Shown: positions 33,749 to 44,874, counted from the first letter of the stretch. The stretch: DNA of 64,000 nucleotides from Pyricularia pennisetigena (GCF_004337985.1 NC_043740.1:3471030-3535029); one strand, 5' to 3'. Notes: a model not told the origin generated them from the letters alone. Translations and numbers: made by a program.

Positions 33749-36700
33749 ATGGCGAACATGACACCTCCCACAGACCATGGATCCGGGCGCATGTCTTCCG
33801 CTTCCTCCATGGGCCCTCCAAAGGTCAGGTCACGAACACACAGTCTTTCCAGTGATAGGGCATCAACAATTGGAGCAGGCTTCATGTCCCCGCCCTTGAC
33901 AGTGTCTCCCGAGGCAGCTTTCATCGCCGCAGCGGCTGCTTCCCAGATCGTTACCAACGACCACGACGCACATCAAGATGTCTGGTATGACCAGCAGGGC
34001 ATCGAGCCCCCTTCAGAAACAGTACTCGTCTCTACAGCAGCACTGGCGTTGATCAACAACTTTCTCGACCGACTTCTTTTCAACCTTCTGTCTACCGCCA
34101 AATCCACAAGCCTCGCTGCCCTGCGACCTGCAGTTTCCGAGGTATTAAAGCCGAAACTCGCCAAAGATGCGATATATCAGGCCGACGAGGAACTTCAAGA
34201 GTACCTCGGAGGGGGAGATGATGAGGACTATGGCTCGCCTACAAGATCGGAAGCTGCTCGCGACTGGGATCTCGAGCTGGTCTGGAAGCGGACTCGTCTG
34301 CGCTGCATGGTGTACTCCTCTCTGGGGGACTTGGAAGAGGAAGACGAAGATTTTCACATGGAGCAGGAGAATCTACTTACCGGGGACGAGACTGTTGAGG
34401 AGACGATATCACCAGCCGTGGCCATCTTTCTCACCTCGGTATTGGAGTTCATGGGAGAGCAGGCTTTGATCGTAGCTGGTCAGGCTGCTTTTCAGCGGAT
34501 GCGTCACCACTATGAGAAGTCGTTACGGGAAGGCACTCGAAGCCCCGGCGATGTGGCCGACAGGATAGTCGTCGGAGACAGCGACGTCGAGCGCATCGCT
34601 CTGGATAGGACGCTTGGGCGACTCTGGCGTTCCTGGAAGAAGCAGATGCGGTCCCCGGCTATGGCTCAGGAGGCCACATTCCGCAACTTTTCTCGAGACT
34701 CGGCAAGGAGCAGCTCCACAAGCCATCACATGTGGCGTAGTCTGAGCGTCGAGCCACCACGGAGGAGAAACGACGGCTCCGCATCTCCGCTAGAAGTGGA
34801 GGAGGAGCCTGCCGAGTTGGACAGGAGCAGCGCCGGTGCAGAGAAGCCGGCGGCTTCCGTACCGCTGCCGGTTGGCCCGGACGACATGTTGGAGATCTTG
34901 ATACCAGGCCTGGCACATTACAGTGATGACGAGGACGATACTGAGGGCACCAAGAGCGAAACTCTGCCAAGGCGCCCCAAGAGCATGTTGTTGAGTCCAG
35001 TAGCTGCCGGCGCCAGGGATCCACCAACACCAGCAGCGTCGGTGCCATGCACTCCGAAGTTCCCTCCTCGCAAGCGAGCCAACTCTTTACCTACTCCTGC
35101 AGCATCCCCGTTCTCGTCGCCCAAGAACAAGCATATTGAAACTGTGACAAGTCCGACCGAAGTTGACGGGGCCGCGCCCAGCGAGCCTGTCACATCAACC
35201 TTGAAGCCCGAGAACATGAGTGAAGGTGACAACGAGGCTTCTGCTAGCAAGGTCCCGCCAGTGTCTCAACAGTCCTCAGATGCAGCCCTCACAGAGTCGC
35301 CAGCCGATAAAGAAGTGCAAAGGCCTACTATTCAACAGAGGCGCATGTCTTCGGCACAGATCGCGGCCATGATTGCAGGTGGCTCTGGCTCTAAATCCCC
35401 AGGTCTTCCCGCTCGATCCCCAGGCCTGCCGGCAATGTCGCCCGGATTGCCCGCTGGACCGGAGCAAGAGCTCAACGATGAAGCTGAGGAGATTGAAGAG
35501 TTTTGCGAGGAGCCAGAGATCCTCACGACCTCGAGGATTTCAGTATCTGGCAGGAGCACGTCACCCACGACTTCGGAGCGCAGCAAGCCGGCGATCACTA
35601 TTGGGATCCCGAAACGATCTGCAAGCGTGCATTCTGTCCGGGTGATCGAGGTAGCCACTCCGCGCAGTCCAATGTCGAGATCTAGAAACAGCTCCGCCGA
35701 TGCACAGGAGCGCACCTCTCTGAGGGGCAGCAACCTGTCACGAACGGATTCGACCAGCGCTTTTACACCCCCTATCAGGGAAGAGAGCGGTAGACAGGCT
35801 AGTCCCTCGAGGAAGGCTTACCCGTTCCCCACCAAGTCGACGCGCCTGTACCAAAGCGACTCGATTTCGGAGGCTGAGGAATCTACTGGGTCGCCCGTCC
35901 CCAGCATGTCGGTGTCTACCCTCTCAAGCAGGACTCCTTCGCCATTGTCGGAGCAGAAGCCTGCTATTAGCTATGACGACCTTGAGGCTCAAGTCCAATC
36001 TCAGCCACCAACCATCTTCACGGTGCCCAGGGACTCCAATTCACCAGTCCGCAACTCACCCGCTACCAAAGTCACCATTGTCAGTTCCAGCGCTTCCGGC
36101 GGCAGTTTTTACCACGAGGACAAGCCCGCTGTACCAAGCACCTCGAGGTTGGCCGCCCAGACCAAGGCAGATGTGCCTCCTCCGCCTGAGCGCAGCTCCA
36201 ATCGGCCTCGGGGCACAAGCACACCATCGACACACCAGGCGTCCTCCGTCGCTCCTGTGTCGGTTGAGCGATCTAGCCCCAACCGACGTGCTCCGTCTCA
36301 GACCAGAGAAGCAGTTGAGCCTCCCCGTGAACGGTCAATCACTCCCATGTCTGTGGAGAAGGTTTCGAGCCGCAAGCACCATGACTCTGTCTCGACAATC
36401 TCGTCTCTGCAGCAGAGGCTGAAGCCTGTCCGCGCTTCGCAAGACTCTACAAGGCCGGTGGACATTAAGACGTTCGATGAGCTGATCCAGAGCGACGAGA
36501 CGATCCAGTACACGCTTACACCAGAGAGCATGCGTGATATTGATGTGAGTTTATCTGCTTTTCCTGTACGTGCCGTCGGCTCACTGACTTTGCAACAGTC
36601 CATCCGTTCTGGGAAGAATGAAAGTCCGGTCCTTAGACCTAAGAGCCGAAAGAGTGACGAAAAAAAGTTCCAGGAGCACTCTCGCTCGGCCTCTACCCCC

Positions 36701-38083
36701 ACTGGAGGCCCTCGTGCATCCGACCTCAAGAGGTCCGCTTCAGTCTCGAGGGCTGGTGCTCTGAACTCTCATCCCATCAGCGAGGGTGCACCCCTGTCTG
36801 GGCCAATTCCAAGAGCTCCAGGCCTGACTCCTTCCAAATCGCACGGCGCGGGACCGCAAGCCCGTGATGCTAGGATTCCATTGGAGTCACTAACGGAATT
36901 TGCGGACTTTATCCGCGCTACCGGTCCGCCTGGTGCCAGTGGTGGTATGGGCCCCTCTTCATCCCGTGCACCCGCATCTGGTGCGTCCAGAACCACTACC
37001 GTTCCCGCGTCCGGTTCCAAGCAGAGCCTGGAATCCAGCGGTCACTCGTCAAACACTAGCAATCGTGCACGCTACCAGGCTCGCGATGCAGCCATCGACC
37101 CCCGTGAAGATAACTCGGACCTCATCGATTTCATTCGTCGCGGTCCCCAGACCAAGGATAATCCTCGGATTCCTCGGACGGTCGCACCGTTCCGCAACAC
37201 AATGGACTCGGACCAGTTCGCAACTGCTTCAGGTGGCAAAGCTGTCGACGCTACGCTGCCGGATATTCGTCACAGCGCCGCCTCTACCAGCATAACGGAA
37301 AACTCGGTGCCGTCCTCCATAAACTCGCAGAGCGCTCTGCTTCGCAAGGACAAGTCGATGGTTGGCGGCCGTGGTGGCCAAGGCAATGCGAACATGTTTG
37401 ACGAAGAGGACATGATTCCCAAGAGGAAGCAGAGACGAGTCCGTGACCCTTATGCCATTGAATTTAGCGACGAGGAGGATGACTTTGACGAGGCGACTCC
37501 CAAGCCCTCCAGGCGCCTCCAGCCGCCGATTGAGAAGGAGGAGACTCTTGCCGAATTCCTTATGAATGTGCCCCCTCCCAAGGACACGAGTCCCGTCCCA
37601 TTAAATCTCTCGTCGCAGAACCCGCCCACACCCAAGAAGAAGTCGAGCACGGCCAGTCTCATGGCGCGCTTCACACGTAGGGACAGTACCAAGACCGACC
37701 GGAACAGGGCCGACAAGGAGAACAACAAATTGACCAAACAACCCGATCCCAACTTGGTTGCGCCTCAGAGCCGAGCCGGCGGCGGCCGTGGCTACGTTCC
37801 CATCCAGGTGAACCTGCCGCCCGGAGTCAACGACTACGGAGCGGTGCCCCCACGGCCCAAAACCACGGGCAGTTCCGGCAGGGTCCCCATGAAGAAGTTT
37901 GAGCCACGCGAGGCGGTTCCGGTACCGAACCGGACCATCTCTGAGCTTGCCGACTTTTTCCGCAACTCGGAGCCGCCGCGCAACTTTGGCCCGACTGCCT
38001 ATAGTGGAGAGAATGGGCAGAGGCTGCCAAAGCAGTTTGTCGAGGGTGGACAGCGTCTGCCGAAGCAGTTTGCTCAAAGCTGA
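33749..38083 (+). CDS. Large Ser/Pro-rich protein with repeated LxxFxR-type motifs
   Basis: The frame is open for 1444 codons, but a perfect 54-bp intron (36545-36598: GTGAGT, CTGAC, CAACAG) sits in phase 0 without a stop; removing it gives 1426 residues. Residues about 85-290 are the only ordered-looking part: a helical segment (LINNFLDRLLFNLLSTAKS, then LRPAVSEVLKPKLAKDAIYQADEELQEYL) that resembles a histone-fold-like region, followed by a second helical block ending WRSWKKQM. The rest is Ser/Pro-rich and probably disordered, with basic SPGLP repeats near nt 35395-35460. Four related short motifs lie in the last third: TEFADFIRATGPP, SDLIDFIRRGPQ, TLAEFLMNVPPP and SELADFFRNSEPP. I do not recognise a named family; a scaffold of cell polarity or septation would be a guess. 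The start is the first ATG, in a CC-ATGG context. Confidence 0.85.
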   Translation: MANMTPPTDHGSGRMSSASSMGPPKVRSRTHSLSSDRASTIGAGFMSPPLTVSPEAAFIAAAAASQIVTNDHDAHQDVWYDQQGIEPPSETVLVSTAALALINNFLDRLLFNLLSTAKSTSLAALRPAVSEVLKPKLAKDAIYQADEELQEYLGGGDDEDYGSPTRSEAARDWDLELVWKRTRLRCMVYSSLGDLEEEDEDFHMEQENLLTGDETVEETISPAVAIFLTSVLEFMGEQALIVAGQAAFQRMRHHYEKSLREGTRSPGDVADRIVVGDSDVERIALDRTLGRLWRSWKKQMRSPAMAQEATFRNFSRDSARSSSTSHHMWRSLSVEPPRRRNDGSASPLEVEEEPAELDRSSAGAEKPAASVPLPVGPDDMLEILIPGLAHYSDDEDDTEGTKSETLPRRPKSMLLSPVAAGARDPPTPAASVPCTPKFPPRKRANSLPTPAASPFSSPKNKHIETVTSPTEVDGAAPSEPVTSTLKPENMSEGDNEASASKVPPVSQQSSDAALTESPADKEVQRPTIQQRRMSSAQIAAMIAGGSGSKSPGLPARSPGLPAMSPGLPAGPEQELNDEAEEIEEFCEEPEILTTSRISVSGRSTSPTTSERSKPAITIGIPKRSASVHSVRVIEVATPRSPMSRSRNSSADAQERTSLRGSNLSRTDSTSAFTPPIREESGRQASPSRKAYPFPTKSTRLYQSDSISEAEESTGSPVPSMSVSTLSSRTPSPLSEQKPAISYDDLEAQVQSQPPTIFTVPRDSNSPVRNSPATKVTIVSSSASGGSFYHEDKPAVPSTSRLAAQTKADVPPPPERSSNRPRGTSTPSTHQASSVAPVSVERSSPNRRAPSQTREAVEPPRERSITPMSVEKVSSRKHHDSVSTISSLQQRLKPVRASQDSTRPVDIKTFDELIQSDETIQYTLTPESMRDIDVSLSAFPVRAVGSLTLQQSIRSGKNESPVLRPKSRKSDEKKFQEHSRSASTPTGGPRASDLKRSASVSRAGALNSHPISEGAPLSGPIPRAPGLTPSKSHGAGPQARDARIPLESLTEFADFIRATGPPGASGGMGPSSSRAPASGASRTTTVPASGSKQSLESSGHSSNTSNRARYQARDAAIDPREDNSDLIDFIRRGPQTKDNPRIPRTVAPFRNTMDSDQFATASGGKAVDATLPDIRHSAASTSITENSVPSSINSQSALLRKDKSMVGGRGGQGNANMFDEEDMIPKRKQRRVRDPYAIEFSDEEDDFDEATPKPSRRLQPPIEKEETLAEFLMNVPPPKDTSPVPLNLSSQNPPTPKKKSSTASLMARFTRRDSTKTDRNRADKENNKLTKQPDPNLVAPQSRAGGGRGYVPIQVNLPPGVNDYGAVPPRPKTTGSSGRVPMKKFEPREAVPVPNRTISELADFFRNSEPPRNFGPTAYSGENGQRLPKQFVEGGQRLPKQFAQS
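36545..36598 (+). other. 54-bp intron in phase 0 without stop
   Basis: GTGAGT donor, CTGAC branch point and CAACAG acceptor. Length is a multiple of three, so retention would add 18 residues rather than truncate. Confidence 0.8.
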
Positions 38084-39141
38084 GTTTTGGACTTGCATGC
38101 ACGATCACGATAATGCAATCATGATAGATCCCGATCGCATTTTTGTTGTTTCCCAGTCTCAATGACTGGTGAAATACTTTTATCACATTTTTGAGTTTTG
38201 TACACTGTCTATTCGTTACCGCTTTTTTTTTGTTTTTTCTCTTTTGTACTTTTCTTCTTCTTTCTCCTTCGATTGGATGGGACTTTTGGAAAACAGAATT
38301 TCATCATTCATACATTGCACAGCATTTCAGAACAAAATTTGTCCAAATTACATTACTCTTCTTCCTTCTTTGTCAATAACGAGGCAGTATAGCCCCCTTT
38401 TTCTCATTCTTTTCTTGATTCGGTATTGATACCATCTGGCGGGATACCACGGGCCAAGACCAAGTTGTACAATTTCGATCTTGAGTATTTCTTGGCCCAT
38501 TTGCTATTGCTTTATTATACTTTTNNGTTCAAATTTGGGTTTTGATACATGCTTGACAAAGTCAGATTTTGCTTGGTTTTGCTCATAGTTGATTGGTGTG
38601 CCATATCCATAGATTCTGGATCTCTTTGGATAATGTAAACGGCTATCTATGTATGTTGCAAACTTTGTTGGGCTTCATCGCACCTCGTGACATCAGTGAC
38701 AGAAGAGAGGCCTCAGTCAATCCCCCATACAGCACACAACACGTCACCAGCCACGACAGAACTCTCACAGCCCAAACTCTAAATTACAGCATGATGTGGC
38801 TTAAACAGGTTTTATTGCTCAACTTTTACCCTTATTCGTTTGTCGATCACCCATGTACATGCCTGAGATGGGATTTGCAGAACATCGCGGCAGAGCGGCA
38901 CCTGCTCTTGGCAAATTCAGGGTCGCTTACGTGGTTTTGGTTGCTGACGTCACGCGGCCGAATCCCGGGAGAGAGAGGGCGCAGCAAAAGGACCCCTCTG
39001 AAGATTCCGACGTCAGACAGTCCCCGCAAGCCACAGCGTTCAGGTGTCGAATCATAACCACACACGAATGGTGTTGCCCCGTTGCTTTTCTAAACACGAA
39101 TTTGGCAAAATGGCCTCTTGCGGCTCGGTTTTTTTGTGCAT

Positions 39142-39187
<46 letters not shown>

Positions 39188-40074
39188 TAAAGGTGTACGA
39201 TTATGCGAGAAGGACCGATGAGTATTCTTTCTGCTGGCCTTTTTAATGCTTCATACTTTGCCCTTGCAAACGGGGCGACCAAATGCATGCTATTTTGTGT
39301 CCCTTACATTGCCGTCCCTAATCGCGAACAAACGCCAAGCATTCGAAAATGCTTATTCCTGATCCAATGAAAGAGGCCAAGGGAGGGTGGGCACCCTGAG
39401 CTGGCTCGGCTGGGGTGCCACAAGGGCGAACCCTGGGCTTGTCAGTGCTGGTTCTAGAGAGTTTCTGCGCGTGTTTTTTTTTTCTAATGGCACCATCACA
39501 CCACCATCACCCAGTGAACCCCTTTCATCTGGTTCATACCCAAATTAAGCCATCCAAGACAAAGGCCCAGACTCATTTGGGATCCCTATTGGCTAGATGA
39601 GCCCATGACCTGAATTACGACGCTCAGTATGACGGCATGGTTGTGAAAGCAGCAAACAAGGCCACCCCAAACAAACGGCAGTCATGATTCCACCAGCCAA
39701 GAAGGGAGAGAGAAAAAAAAGAGAGAGAGAACGAAAGAAAAAACAATGATACTTACAATTGCCGATTTCGGGTGTTACGGATCAAGGACCAGGGAGCGTC
39801 ATCGTTCCTCCATTGTGGCGCCCGGGTACATTAACCCAGCCTCACTTCCCTCAATCTTCGTGTTGATATTCTCTTGACCTCATTCTGTCTTTCATCTCAA
39901 CACTGAGTAAAACCTAGGAAGTCTAGATTCCATCTGCCTCCCCGGCTATAATATCCTCCCTCACCCAGCTTCGAGGTCCCCCTCCCAACTGCCCGCCACC
40001 TTTTAACACACCTTCATCAAAACAAAAGACGAATCACATAAGAGACTTGCAACAAATCTATATAATCCGCCAAA
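38084..40074. other. 2-kb intergenic region
   Basis: Contains an ambiguous NN at 38525-38526, the T44 run at 39143-39186 and a GA-rich tract near 39710-39740. The last 200 bp look like promoter and leader of the MARVEL-like gene. No gene seen. Confidence 0.55.
39143..39186. repeat. T44 homopolymer
   Basis: An uninterrupted T run on the + strand in the intergenic region. Confidence 0.95.
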
Positions 40075-40664
40075 ATGATCATCACGGATATTGTCTCCAT
40101 GATCCTCCGCGTGGCGGAGCTGGTCTTTGCCGCCATCGTTACCGGTCTCACGGGTCAGTTCTTGCACCAAAGGGACAACGCCTCGGCGTGGGATAATGGC
40201 CGCCACATCTACACCATCACCGTATCGGCCATCTCGATGCTGCTGTCCATCCTTTGGCTCTTCCCATTTAGCGGCAGCTTCATCCACTGGCCTGTCGATT
40301 TCATCATCAGCGTCATGTGGTTTGCCGCGTTTGGCCTGCTGGTTGACGTAAGTCTTGCGAACAACTTTTTGCTACCTTTTTATAAAAAGACAAGAAAGAT
40401 CAGACCCAAATACTAACTCGCGCTCATCAAAAACTACAGTGGCTTGATGGCGGCTGCGGCGACGTCTTCAACTGGTCCGGCATCAGGATCCGCGGCGAGG
40501 ACTTCTGCGCCAAGCAAAAGGCCGTCGTCGCCTTTGCCTTCCTCTCGGCCATCTGCTGGCTCGCCTCGGCCATTGTCGGTGCCTTCTGGGTCCGCAGGCG
40601 CGAGAGGCGTGCCGCCGCTGCCCACACCACCCACCGCCGCCGCTGGTACCGCAGCCGTGTCTGA
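40075..40664 (+). CDS. MARVEL-like four-helix membrane protein
   Basis: Exons 40075-40347 and 40440-40664 join in phase 0 to 165 residues. The 92-bp intron has a GTAAGT donor and a perfect TACTAAC branch point. Four membrane segments fall near residues 8-28, 45-65, 71-91 and 114-136. Between the third and fourth helices an extracellular loop carries a WLDGGCGDVFNWSGIRIRG motif with Cys pairs, typical of fungal MARVEL-domain proteins; the C-terminus is a basic Arg/His tail. MARVEL proteins sit in membrane microdomains and help in trafficking and eisosome-like organisation, but the role of this subgroup is unknown. Start is the first ATG, just before helix 1. Confidence 0.8.
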
Positions 40665-43309
40665 GGAGGGTCACATCATGATCCGCAATCAGAGACATGT
40701 GACTTGAACCCCTTCCAGACCTGGGGTAACCCGTCTCCGTGATGAAGCACGGATTAATGACCCCACTACTTGGCTTGGGCGCCAGATGCTGTTGTCCATC
40801 TACACCAAATACGATTCATACAAAGTCACGACAGTACATGCGTTGTATTATACAATGTTTTCTTATACCTCTTCGATATGCCTATACCCCCAAGATACCA
40901 ATTTTTTTTTTTTTCCCCTCTGAAGTTTGTTCGTCAATCTATGATGAGACTTTGGGTATTTTTGTCAGATATCTCATAGCCTAATCAATTCAGCTCGTAC
41001 CACTATTTTTGCTTGCCAAGGATCGTGATATGAAACGTCCAGTAAAGAATGTGGTTTTTGCTTGACTGGTTTTGCTGTATCCTGCTGTGAGATATCGGCT
41101 TCCCTAGATTCCATGTTGTTCGTAGCTTTGGTCTTCCTATACGAAGCAAAGGTCGGACTCAAATTGGCCCTCTTATGCTACCATGTCTCCCATGATTTTT
41201 TTTTTTTTTTTCATGTCCCGATTTGCAGTGGACCGAGAAAAGCATCAGATGACCACATTCTGCAGCCGACCACACCGCCGCGATGCCGCGAGTCTAGAAC
41301 CTCCCCTCCCGATTATACGTCGTAGGGATACGTTCTGCGCCGTCCCGAGCTAACTTTGTTGTTGAACAAGGCTGTGGACGTTCCAGGCCGGTTAGCCGAG
41401 GAGGGAGTGGGAGGGGCAGGAGGAGAGGTTCTGCAAGCTGCAATGCATTGTGAATCTCCAATATGCGGCAAGACTAAAGTGGTTTGGTCCGTTGTCCGTG
41501 AGACATTTCACCAGGGGAAGAAAGTGCTTCAAACAAAAAAGAAAACACGCAGAAAAACCTGCTTTTTAGTTTGACCGCGATAAAAAAAAAATAAAAAAAT
41601 AAAAAAATAAAAAAGACTACAAACTTCGGAACAACAATGCACACACGTACGCAACACATATTCACACCGCCACACGCATCGAGATGCAGTCATTCAGGCA
41701 CGGGATATTGATCGAAAAAAGGCCATCTGGCTTTTTGCCCGGCCCAACGGGGCTTGAGTGACCGTTCAAACCGTAAAACAGCGTTTGCTATTTCGTGCCC
41801 GCGTGAAGCCAAAAGGCCATGCTGGCCGTGGAACCTTTTGTTTTGCCTCATTTCTGGTGCCTTACCTAATGTGGCTCTGTCTGCAAGGTACATCACGATA
41901 TGAAGCAGCACCGATATTGTTGATATTTTTAGCATCGAGCGCCTAGTTGATTACCCGTATCTATCATGTCCGTGACTGAGTAGCGAGACAGTTACGTAGG
42001 CCCAGTTCCTAGCGATTGGAGGGTCTTTTTTGCTTTGCTTATCACTGATCATTCCTTGCCATGGGAAGGAGTGCTTTTGCCGCATCGTCACGCTTGAGCC
42101 GCAAAGTGCCGAACCGCTGATTTTCCAGGGGAAAAGTTGCAACAAGGGTGAAAACTAAGGATGACGTTTTGGGCTGAGGCTGAAGTGCGTCATAGACTTT
42201 TTTAGCATGTAAAATGCGGGGAGACGGGGAGCTTGGGCCGTCGTTCAAGCTGACTGGGGTGTGGGGGGAAGCTCATACGCCACAGCTACAAACAACTTTT
42301 CCAGCCACAAGTTGATTGGGCAACAAAGGGGGGAAAAAAATAGAATAAAAATAAAATTCAACCATCTCGATCGAAATTAGGAGCGCACGTAATCGCATGC
42401 CATGTGATCTTAAAAATCATCAAGGGTGACATTCTGTCGATCAAAAACAAGCCTAAACCCGAAACCTCAAGCTGCGTCGTTTCGTTGCTGATGTCTTTCC
42501 TTGTCGATCACTGTTGCTGTGGTGGTAGATGGCCCCGAAATTCTAGCGTCAGTATTAGCCACAAGCGAAGGTGACAGCTTTGCCCAGGCCCTATGGACTG
42601 TATCCACTTATGACGCTAAAGCCCCATCATGACTTCTGGGTCCAGGGCTTGATTTTCATACTTGAGATGTATCCCATCAATAATGAAGTGACTATGGAAC
42701 CACTGCGTGCTTCTGTGTCCAGTGCAATCAATCACTGCTTGGGCTAGCGTAGGCAAACTCAGCTGGCCCCCACCACGAGGTTCCACTATGCCGTCTCACC
42801 TTACGCATTCGCCTTACCGCATACCCTACGCATGTGGGCGGGCGGATGTACTGTACAATCGCAGCTAGCTTAGACGAATGCACAGCTCTAGCTCTCTCTC
42901 TCTCTCTCTGTTTGCCTCCATTATTTCGGTCTGGGCCAGCACAGACAGTGTCAGCCAGCTCCATCCATATGTCTCTCTCACAGCTTGCAGCAGTCGACGA
43001 CATCACAGCTCGGCTAAAAACCCTGTTGGCCTGGGGAACATGGTGACATGGGCCTTTGAGACGGAGGACGGCTTGGAACGAAGTAGCCGGTTTAGGGAAG
43101 TCTCATGCCTTTTTTTTTTCTCTGTGCATGCTTTGCCTGCAGTAGACTAAGCCCGGTAGGTTGTCTTGGGCCGTTGTGGCTCTTGGTCTTGTCCTGTTTG
43201 CGTACCTGGGGCCAATGCCAAGTGGCGGCTTTCCTTCCCTGCTTTGCCATGCTTTGTTTGCCATACCACAGACCAGACCAAGACTTTACGTCTTTAGCTC
43301 TGTACGATG

Positions 43310-43344
43310 CCAATGCCAATGCCAATGCCAATGCCAATGCCAAT
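43310..43344 (+). promoter_or_regulatory. Six tandem CCAAT boxes (hexamer repeat)
   Basis: A TGCCAA hexamer repeat places CCAAT at 43310, 43316, 43322, 43328, 43334 and 43340, about 385-415 nt before the ATG of the dehydrin-like gene and 210-245 nt before its TATA box. CCAAT is the known site of the fungal HAP/CBC complex. Whether the repeat acts as a site array or is only a microsatellite is unknown. Confidence 0.5.
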
Positions 43345-43553
43345 GACAATGTACCCTACAGTCAGTGCTGTACCCAAGCAGGCGTGGAGATAGTCAGGGC
43401 CCAACCGTCAATCGATGACTTCATCTTGAGGTCATTCTATCTGTGTCTTCCTTTCCTGCCTGTCTATGCCTCCGACAGCTTGGACCTGGTGAAGGCGGGA
43501 AGTACCGACCTCTATTTTCATACAATGTCCATCTTGGTCCGGTCGTCATTGTC

Positions 43554-43560
43554 TATATAA
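43554..43560 (+). promoter_or_regulatory. TATA box of the dehydrin-like gene
   Basis: TATATAA lies 165-171 nt ahead of the ATG, followed by a C/A-rich leader. Use is inferred from position. Confidence 0.6.
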
Positions 43561-43724
43561 TTGTGCTCTTCCCATCCCTACAAGCCGAGAACTTCCAAGA
43601 GGATTCATCATCATCACAAACCAAACAATCATCACAACAATCTCACAACCAAAACAACCACAACTTCCAATCCAACTTTAACAAATCACTTTCACATCGA
43701 CAACCAAACAACACATCATTCATC

Positions 43725-44874
43725 ATGTCTTCCATCGTCAACAAGGTCAAGGATGCTCTCCACTCCGACAAGTCTCACGAGACTAAGACCGGAACCCACG
43801 GCCCCCACGACAGCAAGGCTGCCAACGTCGCCGACCCTCGCGTCGACTCCGACCGTGACCACCGCGCCAACCCGGCATCTGCCACTGGCATGAACACTCA
43901 CGCCACCAACCCCACGATGGCCGGCCACGGTAACGCCCACGGCGCCACTGGCACCACCGGTACCGGCTTGACTGGCAGCCACGGCACCACCGGCACTGGC
44001 ATGACTGGCAGCCACGGCACCACCGGCACCGGCATGACCGGCAGCCACGGCACCACTGGCACCGGCATGACCGGCACCCACGGCAGCTCTGGTCTTGGCT
44101 CCACCGGCTCGACCAACGCCGGACCCCACGACTCCAACATGATGAACAAGGCCGACCCCCGCGTCGACTCTGACCGTGACCACCGTGCTGCTCCCGGAGG
44201 CGTGACTGGCTCCAGCAACTACGGCAGCTCGGGTCTTGGCTCGACTGGCACTACTGGCACCGGTATGACTGGTAGCCACGGTACCACTGGCACTGGCATG
44301 ACCGGCAGCCACGGCACCACCGGCACTGGCACGACCGGCTCCAACTACGGCAGCTCGGGTCTTGGCTCGACTGGCACAACCGGCACCGGCATGACCGGCA
44401 GCCACGGCACCCACGGCACCACCGGCGGCCTTGGCAGCTCTGGCCCCGGCCCTGCCAGCAACACTGCCGGCCCCCACAAGTCGGACATGATGAACAAGGT
44501 CGACCCCCGCGTCGACAGCGATCTTGACGGCAGCAAGACTGTCGGCCAGGACAAGACTTACCAGAGGTCGTAAGTGTCTTAAGTAGGTACACCTGCTCTG
44601 AATTCACGGCGTGTCTACTCTTGTCCCACTTTTCAGCTTTTCACCTACCTTTTCAAGTTGATTTTAAGAACTGCCAGCTAACCGTCCTGCCACTCTCAGA
44701 TCTGCCACCACTGGCACTCACATGTCAAAGGACCCTACCGATGCTGCCCAGGTGCCTCCCTCTGTGATGCGCAAGGCCGTCGGCAACCCCGTTATCGAGC
44801 ACGATGACCACCTTCATGCCCGTGACGACCGTCACAGGCGGCCTAGCGCTCAGGAGAACTTCCGTGGCGTCTAA
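43725..44874 (+). CDS. DPR-motif dehydrin-like (LEA-like) stress protein
   Basis: Exons 43725-44569 and 44700-44874 join in phase to 339 residues; the 130-bp intron has a GCTAAC branch point. The frame is open far upstream, but the ATG at 43725 begins a typical [17 protein letters not shown] helix and follows a C/A-rich leader. The protein is very hydrophilic, almost without hydrophobic residues. Three copies of a DPRVDSD block (after GPHDS, GPHDS, GPHKS) alternate with Gly/Thr repeats of a [11 protein letters not shown] unit. Repeated DPR signatures mark the fungal dehydrin-like Dpr proteins, which protect cells against osmotic, oxidative or freezing stress. The C-terminal exon carries a conserved [13 protein letters not shown] and HARDDRH block. 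It is likely cytosolic and stress-induced. The tandem CCAAT and TATA elements upstream fit regulated expression. Confidence 0.85.
43945..44450 (+). repeat. In-frame minisatellite encoding [11 protein letters not shown] units
   Basis: Units of about 33 nt encode [11 protein letters not shown]. They occur in two or three blocks separated by the DPR motif block and YGSSGLGS spacers. Copies are near-identical at DNA level, so copy number may vary between strains. Confidence 0.85.

Larger units (their letters stand above)
40665..43724. other. 3-kb intergenic region upstream of the dehydrin-like gene
   Basis: Holds A-rich tracts near 41580-41615, a CT repeat near 42888-42909, six tandem CCAAT boxes at 43310-43344 and a TATATAA at 43554. 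A 151-codon ATG frame at 43105-43560 runs through the CCAAT repeat and has no family features. Confidence 0.5.

Noticed and set aside
43105..43560. 151-codon ATG frame in the dehydrin promoter
   Set aside because: It reads through the CCAAT microsatellite as Asn-Ala repeats and overlaps the TATA box; no family features.
43443..43724. 94-codon upstream extension of the dehydrin-like protein
   Set aside because: It spans the TATA box and the C/A-rich leader; the ATG at 43725 starts the family's N-terminal helix.
43716..44477. 253-codon antisense frame over the dehydrin-like gene
   Set aside because: Shadow of the minisatellite; only the + strand shows DPR motifs and a consistent intron.
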